This document shows positions 5,245-8,310 of a DNA stretch of 8,310 bases, piece after piece. Where the stretch lies: NCBI GenBank assembly GCA_964638165.1, contig CAZWYJ010000051.1, positions 1 to 8,310 of the forward strand. The letters run 5' to 3'. The notes under the pieces are model-generated. The model searched no databases. It was given only the letters and a program-made list of their open reading frames with translations, and had not been told where the DNA came from. Numbering within the stretch: position 1 is the first letter of the stretch; the number at the start of each line of letters is the position of its first letter. The DNA comes from 2-12-FULL-60-25 sp964638165 (lineage in GTDB: Bacteria > Patescibacteriota > Patescibacteriia > 2-12-FULL-60-25). The position numbers were made by a program, and so were the translations under genes.

Positions 5245-5648
5245 GGGGATGCCGAGCATTGACGGACGGTTCGTTCAACTTCTGCAGACCGAATGTCGGG
5301 ACCATTCGTAAATCCCTCCCGAATCAAGACAACTGCCAACGTCTTCACAAAGGTGAAGGAAGCGGTCGCTTCGGCGTTCCGTGCTCCTTCCACCGCGATG
5401 GCTATCGCCTAGGCGATACGTCCATCCCGATCGCTCCTCACTCGCCCGCTGAGAGGAATCCGATCGTCACTTCGCGGGCTTGTATGCGCGTTTCCACCCT
5501 GTCTGCGCGCATAGACCTGGCCGACGGCGGTAGAGATCGTCCTCTTGTCCGTTTACCGTACGATCTCTCATCCGAACGGACTATGTCTGTAAACGAAGGA
5601 GTTGTCCGACTGGACCGGACGGGGGTGCGACTCCCCCCATCTCCACCA
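5245..5648 (+). ncRNA. ssrA: transfer-messenger RNA (tmRNA)
   Basis: tmRNA rescues stalled ribosomes by acting as alanyl-tRNA and then as mRNA for a degradation tag. The ends pair: GGGGATG (5245-5251) with CATCTCC (5638-5644, one G-T wobble), followed by A and an encoded CCA (5646-5648). The D-loop-like segment holds the conserved TTGACGG (5259-5265). The T-arm is GGGGG (5621-5625) and CCCCC (5633-5637) with loop TGCGACT. CAGAC (5285-5289) pairs with GTCTG (5585-5589) in helix 2. Pseudoknot 1: 5290-5295 with 5303-5308, and 5296-5301 with 5317-5322. Pseudoknot 2: CTCA/TGAG (5437-5440, 5450-5453) plus GCCCGC/GCGGGC (5444-5449, 5474-5479). A hairpin at 5483-5490/5506-5513 is the probable pseudoknot 3. 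The last pseudoknot: 5532-5540 with 5560-5568, and 5547-5553 with 5575-5581. At 404 nt it is near the usual 350-400. The loop TGCGACT departs from TTCRANY. Confidence 0.95.
5335..5412 (+). other. ssrA: tmRNA tag-peptide reading frame
   Basis: The tag frame lies between pseudoknots 1 and 2. The resume codon is probably GCC (5335-5337); it reads A-N-V-F-T-K-V and ends A-P-S-T-A-M-A-I-A, then TAG (5410-5412), 25 codons in all. Starting Ala-Asn and ending in small nonpolar residues fits proteolysis tags (compare E. coli ANDENYALAA). The stop sits in a hairpin: TATCG (5403-5407) pairs with CGATA (5414-5418) around CCTAGG, like helix 5 of other tmRNAs. The resume codon is inferred from the Ala-Asn start; the frame is fixed by the stop. 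At 25 residues it is longer than most tags. Confidence 0.75.
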
Positions 5649-5708
5649 AAGATATCTTAGAAAGGATGCCGGATTCTTTCCGTCATCATCCCCCAATACT
5701 CTTCTCCA

Positions 5709-6263
5709 ATGCGTATCCACTACCGACGCAATCGTAGGCCTCAGTTCGATCCTGGTCTCCAGTATCGCGCGAATGACTCGATCCGCGTTCCGAATGTCCG
5801 CGTCGTCGACGAAAACGGAGAGCCGCTCGGCGTCATGCCGACGCGCCAAGCCATCCGGCTGGCGCAGGAACGTGAGCTCGATCTCGTAGAAGTCGCACCG
5901 AAGGCAGAGCCGCCAGTCTGCCGTATCATTGACTACGGACAATTCAAGTACCAAAAAGAGAAAGAGCACAAGGCACAAAAGACGCACGCGCGAAAAGTGG
6001 AAGTCAAAGGCACGCGATTGAGCGTAAAAATGGGAGAGCACGATCTCGATATCCGTTTGGACAAGACGAAAGAATTCCTCGAAGACGGCCAGAAGGTAAA
6101 AATTGAAATCATCCTCCGTGGGCGCGAAAAAGCACATGGAAACATCGCGGAACAACGGATTATGGATTTCATCGAACGGCTTAAGCCTTTCTTCGAGCTT
6201 TACATTGAACAACCCGTGAAACGGCAAGGCGGCAACGTGTCTGCCATCATCGGAAGAAAATAA
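5709..6263 (+). CDS. infC: translation initiation factor IF-3
   Basis: IF-3 binds the 30S subunit, keeps the subunits apart and checks start-codon and initiator-tRNA pairing. The 184-residue protein has the N-domain (about 18-80: YRANDSIR, VRVVDENGEPLGVM, LDLVEVAP, PPVCRIIDYGQFKYQ), a Lys/Glu-rich linker (about 83-97) and the C-domain (about 98-184, with LRGREKAHGNIAEQRI and the GG near 174-175). The signature R-I-I-D-Y-G-x-F-K-Y is intact except Gln78 in place of Lys/Arg. I use ATG 5709, which gives the usual N-terminal length. An in-frame ATT at 5673, 6 nt after AAAGGA, would add 12 residues; infC in many bacteria starts with ATT, so it cannot be ruled out. It is followed after 16 nt by rpmI. 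Confidence 0.96.
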   Translation: MRIHYRRNRRPQFDPGLQYRANDSIRVPNVRVVDENGEPLGVMPTRQAIRLAQERELDLVEVAPKAEPPVCRIIDYGQFKYQKEKEHKAQKTHARKVEVKGTRLSVKMGEHDLDIRLDKTKEFLEDGQKVKIEIILRGREKAHGNIAEQRIMDFIERLKPFFELYIEQPVKRQGGNVSAIIGRK

Positions 6264-6279
6264 TTGATCATCAATCGCT

Positions 6280-6474
6280 ATGAAGCAAAAAACGAATAAG
6301 ACCATCTCAAAGCGTTTCCGCATCACTTCGACCGGAAAGCTTCTTCGCCGAAAGGGCGGACAGAACCACTTCAATGGCCGAGAGTCCGGAGTCGTCACGC
6401 GAAACAAGCGCCGGGACGAAACCATGTCACCTGCGGATACGAAGAACATTAAGACCCTCATTCAAAACTTCTAA
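6280..6474 (+). CDS. rpmI: 50S ribosomal protein L35
   Basis: This 64-residue basic protein belongs to the large ribosomal subunit. Residues 4-29 (KTNKTISKRFRITSTGKLLRRKGGQN, quoted in pieces: KTNKTISKRF, then TSTGKLLRRK) match the L35 consensus K-T-x-x-x-x-K-R-F-x-x-T-x-T-G-K, and the C-terminal SPADTKNIKTLI (50-61) matches S-x-A-D-x-K-x-x-K-x-L. Its length is typical. Start ATG 6280 has no Shine-Dalgarno. The 16-nt gap to infC includes ATTGAT-C-ATCAAT (6263-6275), a short palindrome overlapping the last base of the infC stop. It lies between infC and rplT, the classic operon order. Confidence 0.96.
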   Translation: MKQKTNKTISKRFRITSTGKLLRRKGGQNHFNGRESGVVTRNKRRDETMSPADTKNIKTLIQNF

Positions 6475-6479
6475 AAAAT

Positions 6480-6626
6480 CGTTGATTAGTTGATTGGCCA
6501 CCTGCCAACGCCTGAAGGACGCATCGCGTTAAACGCGACGTAGCCGATGATGGGCAGGTACATAGTTGATTAGACAGGACAACCCTAACCGAACCAATTA
6601 ACCAATCATCTACTTACCAATCAACC
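6480..6626 (+). repeat. structured repeat-flanked intergenic segment between rpmI and rplT
   Basis: The left arm (6481-6497) repeats GTTGATTA and GTTGATTG. The right arm (6592-6626) reads AACCAATT, AACCAATC, ATCTACTT, ACCAATCA and ACC, so the phase is about 8 nt. GTTGATTGG (6489-6497) pairs with CCAATCAAC (6617-6625). Inside, ACCTGCC (6500-6506) pairs with GGCAGGT (6553-6559), and TCGCGT (6524-6529) with ACGCGA (6533-6538) around TAA. A third copy of TAGTTGATTAG lies at 6563-6573. The segment starts 6 nt after the rpmI stop and ends 3 nt before the rplT ATG. It could be an RNA site that tunes rplT. L20 is known to repress its own operon via leader RNA, but the known sites lie upstream of infC or rpmI, so this is only an idea. 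Confidence 0.65.
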
Positions 6627-6629
6627 ATT

Positions 6630-6965
6630 ATGCCACGAGTCAAACGCGGAATGATGCACGTCAAGCATCGCAAAAACATCCTCAAGCGCACCAAGGGAAT
6701 GCTCTGGGGCCGCAAGTCCAAGATCGGTCTCGCGAAGATCGCCTCCGTCAAAGCCGGACGCCAGGCCTACGTGGGACGCAAGCTCAAGAAGCGCAATAAC
6801 CGATCCCTCATGCAGACCCGCATCAATGCCGCGGCGCGCGAAGTGGGAACAACCTACTCCAAGCTCATCAATGCTCTGAAGATAAAAGGCATCGCCCTTG
6901 ATCGCAAAGTTTTGAGCGAGATCGCCATGAAGCATCCGGACGTCTTCAAGAAGATCGCAGCCTAA
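6630..6965 (+). CDS. rplT: 50S ribosomal protein L20
   Basis: L20 is needed early in 50S assembly and, in several bacteria, represses its own operon. The 111-residue basic protein matches the family throughout: MPRVKRGMMHVKHRKNILKR at 1-20 (compare RVKRG-x-x-x-x-x-R-H-K-K-x-L), WGRKSKIGLAK (25-35), KAGRQAY (41-47), RINAAAREVGTTYSKLI (68-84) and LDRKVLSEIA (94-103). It is a few residues shorter than the common 117-120. The start ATG 6630 gives the standard N-terminus; no Shine-Dalgarno is present. It ends the infC-rpmI-rplT operon, and a terminator follows 20 nt after the stop. Confidence 0.97.
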   Translation: MPRVKRGMMHVKHRKNILKRTKGMLWGRKSKIGLAKIASVKAGRQAYVGRKLKKRNNRSLMQTRINAAAREVGTTYSKLINALKIKGIALDRKVLSEIAMKHPDVFKKIAA

Positions 6966-6984
6966 AATCCCGTTTTCAACATTC

Positions 6985-7010
6985 AAGCTCCCCTCACGGG
7001 GAGTTTTGAT
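6985..7010 (+). terminator. intrinsic terminator after rplT
   Basis: CTCCCC (6988-6993) pairs with GGGGAG (6998-7003) around TCAC. The stem can be extended by A-T pairs (6985-6986 with 7005-7006), and it is followed by TTTT (7004-7007). It lies 20 nt after the rplT stop and closes the translation operon. Confidence 0.85.
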
Positions 7011-7059
7011 TATTGAACAGTTTTAAGAGGGACATTTTCTTCCGCGAATCCTGACATTT

Positions 7060-7068
7060 TGGTATACT
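7060..7068 (+). promoter_or_regulatory. extended -10 promoter of the downstream gene
   Basis: TGGTATACT carries the TG-n-TATACT extended -10 motif, with five of six -10 bases. The expected -35 position (about 7040-7045) is not consensus, normal for extended -10 promoters. Start of transcription near 7075 gives a leader of about 9 nt before the ATG at 7084. Confidence 0.6.
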
Positions 7069-7083
7069 GCGATTCGATCACTT

Positions 7084-8310
7084 ATGTGCGCACAATTTTC
7101 CGCTGAACGAGTAATCTCCTCCCCCGAGAACGGAGATCGAATTAGTGGCATCCACCCCATTGAGACGGGAAGGGGTGACGAGGAGCGACAGGACTCCCGT
7201 CGTGCGCACCATGAGGCGAAAATTGCCATGGCGGAAACGAACGCATGGCTCATTGACTCGGAACGACACCACCACATCCACAGCGAACAGAATTGGGAGC
7301 ACGTCCTCAAGCTCCGCAAACACGAACTCGAACTCGGAGAAATCATCCAAGAGCTGTGGGACGAAGGCTCGGATGAGAATTCCGCTATCCTCTCCCATGC
7401 GGCTATGGCTCAAAAGGCCGTGCGCGATGCGCTCAAACGCATCCATGCGGATGTCCTCGAAACCGCTGAGAGAGAAGGCGAGACAGGCACAACCGAACAG
7501 GTTGCCCTGAAGGAAGAAGTTGTGGACGGAAAAGATGCGCGCGAAGAAGTAACAAGCGTCTCTGCGGAAATCGAACTCGCGCACGCGGAAGCACAGAGCG
7601 CGCAAGAAGCCCTCGAAGAGGCTATGCGGTTCGCCGAAGAAGTGGCGGACGTCCCATCGTCGGAAGAAAGCACGGATCGTATTTCAGAACTGGATTTTGG
7701 AGCGGATGCCGACACGGAACCGCGTCTGATGGACATTCCGGCCAACTTCGAAGCAACACAAAGGAAGACGGACGAACTCATGACCTACGTGCGCAGAATC
7801 GCCACAATGATCGAACAAGGCTCGGTCACGAAAGATGCGCTTTCAGCCATTCAGAAAGACCTGACCCTCACATTCCGAGAACCGTTAGAGGAACGCTTGA
7901 GCCTCCTTCGAGTTTCCCACCGCTTGAGCAAGAACCCCGAGAGAGAAGCGGAACTTATCGCAAAGAGCCTCCATGAAATCGAGGATGTCATACATCGCAT
8001 CACGATCGCTCGAGCCCTGACCGCTCCGGAACGGATAGAGCCGATCGAGAACCAGATCAAACGTAAAACCGACCTTCGGGACAAGCTCGTCAACATCTCG
8101 GAAACGCTCGTCAATGCCCTCAACAAAACCGGCATGGAGAATCCGGAACTCGAGATGACGCTCTACACGCAACCGGGAATCGTTTCCGGAATCAGACGAC
8201 TCTTTGGCGGACGCGCAACGAGCATCAATGCGAAGTCTCTCCAAAAAATCATTCATGACGCGCAACGCGTGCAGGCGCAATTCAATGCCGAGTACTATAC
8301 GGACGATGAG
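7084..8310 (+). CDS. coiled-coil-rich acidic protein, unrecognised (3' part beyond window)
   Basis: The frame is open from ATG 7084 to the window edge (409 codons, no stop), so the C-terminus is missing. There is no signal peptide or transmembrane helix, so it is probably cytoplasmic. Residues 61-66 hold a His cluster (RHHHIH) with more His at 42-43, 73 and 80. About 125-205 are Glu/Ala-rich, with heptad-like helical character (for example EIELAHAEAQSAQEALEEA) and then an acidic linker (ESTDRISELDFGADADTE). About 225-345 look helical with many charged residues, and 365-376 (GIVSGIRRLFGG) could be a turn or amphipathic patch. No known family or catalytic motif is apparent. The start is placed by the nearby promoter; a downstream ATG at 7228 is possible but would leave the first 48 codons unused. 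Confidence 0.75.
   Translation, partial: MCAQFSAERVISSPENGDRISGIHPIETGRGDEERQDSRRAHHEAKIAMAETNAWLIDSERHHHIHSEQNWEHVLKLRKHELELGEIIQELWDEGSDENSAILSHAAMAQKAVRDALKRIHADVLETAEREGETGTTEQVALKEEVVDGKDAREEVTSVSAEIELAHAEAQSAQEALEEAMRFAEEVADVPSSEESTDRISELDFGADADTEPRLMDIPANFEATQRKTDELMTYVRRIATMIEQGSVTKDALSAIQKDLTLTFREPLEERLSLLRVSHRLSKNPEREAELIAKSLHEIEDVIHRITIARALTAPERIEPIENQIKRKTDLRDKLVNISETLVNALNKTGMENPELEMTLYTQPGIVSGIRRLFGGRATSINAKSLQKIIHDAQRVQAQFNAEYYTDDE

Noticed and set aside
5600..5648. tmRNA 3' end as an integration (att) site
   Set aside because: ssrA is a frequent target for integration, but no integrase gene and no repeated copy of the 3' end is in the window, and infC follows directly.
5181..5660. 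159-codon plus-strand frame across the tmRNA
   Set aside because: It overlaps a complete tmRNA with paired ends and pseudoknots; the frame is chance.
5568..6461. 297-codon open frame on the minus strand opposite infC and rpmI
   Set aside because: It overlaps two clearly identified genes on the plus strand along almost its whole length; the predicted protein has a composition typical of an antisense shadow and no recognisable domain.

Overview
The window holds a compact bacterial chromosomal segment in which two gene clusters face away from each other from about position 4,700. The right half (+) is a translation block in the order smpB, ssrA (tmRNA), infC, rpmI, rplT, and it ends in a clear intrinsic terminator. 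After that comes a new promoter and an unrecognised coiled-coil-rich gene that runs off the right edge. The left half (-) holds four cell-envelope genes, read right to left: a proline-rich single-pass membrane protein, a polytopic membrane protein, an HtrA/DegP-like membrane-anchored protein with a PDZ domain whose catalytic residues are gone, and a Wzz-type chain-length-determinant protein. Past a large hairpin terminator, a secreted cysteine-rich protein is cut by the left edge.

Organism: TGA, TAG and TAA all work as stops here, so the code is standard. Almost no gene has a Shine-Dalgarno sequence, and two have a -10 box so close to the ATG that leaderless or near-leaderless mRNAs are likely. 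The genes are short and tightly packed, and the infC and smpB proteins are clearly bacterial. This would fit a candidate-phylum lineage such as Patescibacteria/CPR, but no marker here proves it, and the assignment is inference.

The most unusual feature is in the intergenic spaces. Three gaps on the minus-strand side (801-909, 1524-1622, 2852-2995) are filled by imperfect inverted repeats whose arms are made of tandem 7-nt units. Each abuts or nearly abuts the stop codon of the upstream minus-strand gene. The rpmI-rplT gap (6480-6626) has a similar layout with about 8-nt units. The smpB-ssrA gap has a 17-bp perfect hairpin starting just after the smpB stop. The copy at 801-909 is followed on the minus strand by T5 and looks like an oversized intrinsic terminator. 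The copies at 1524-1622 and 2852-2995 share a CGA/TCG core repeated every 7 nt while the other positions vary. I see this as a candidate undescribed family of heptad-phased intergenic hairpins.

The tmRNA is complete: paired ends, encoded CCA, pseudoknots on both sides of the tag frame, and a 25-residue tag starting Ala-Asn. Its T-loop has G where the near-universal second T should be. SmpB and tmRNA act together in trans-translation, and IF3, L35 and L20 form the classic co-regulated operon, so the right half is a translation and ribosome-rescue module. The left half is probably about envelope and surface polysaccharide.
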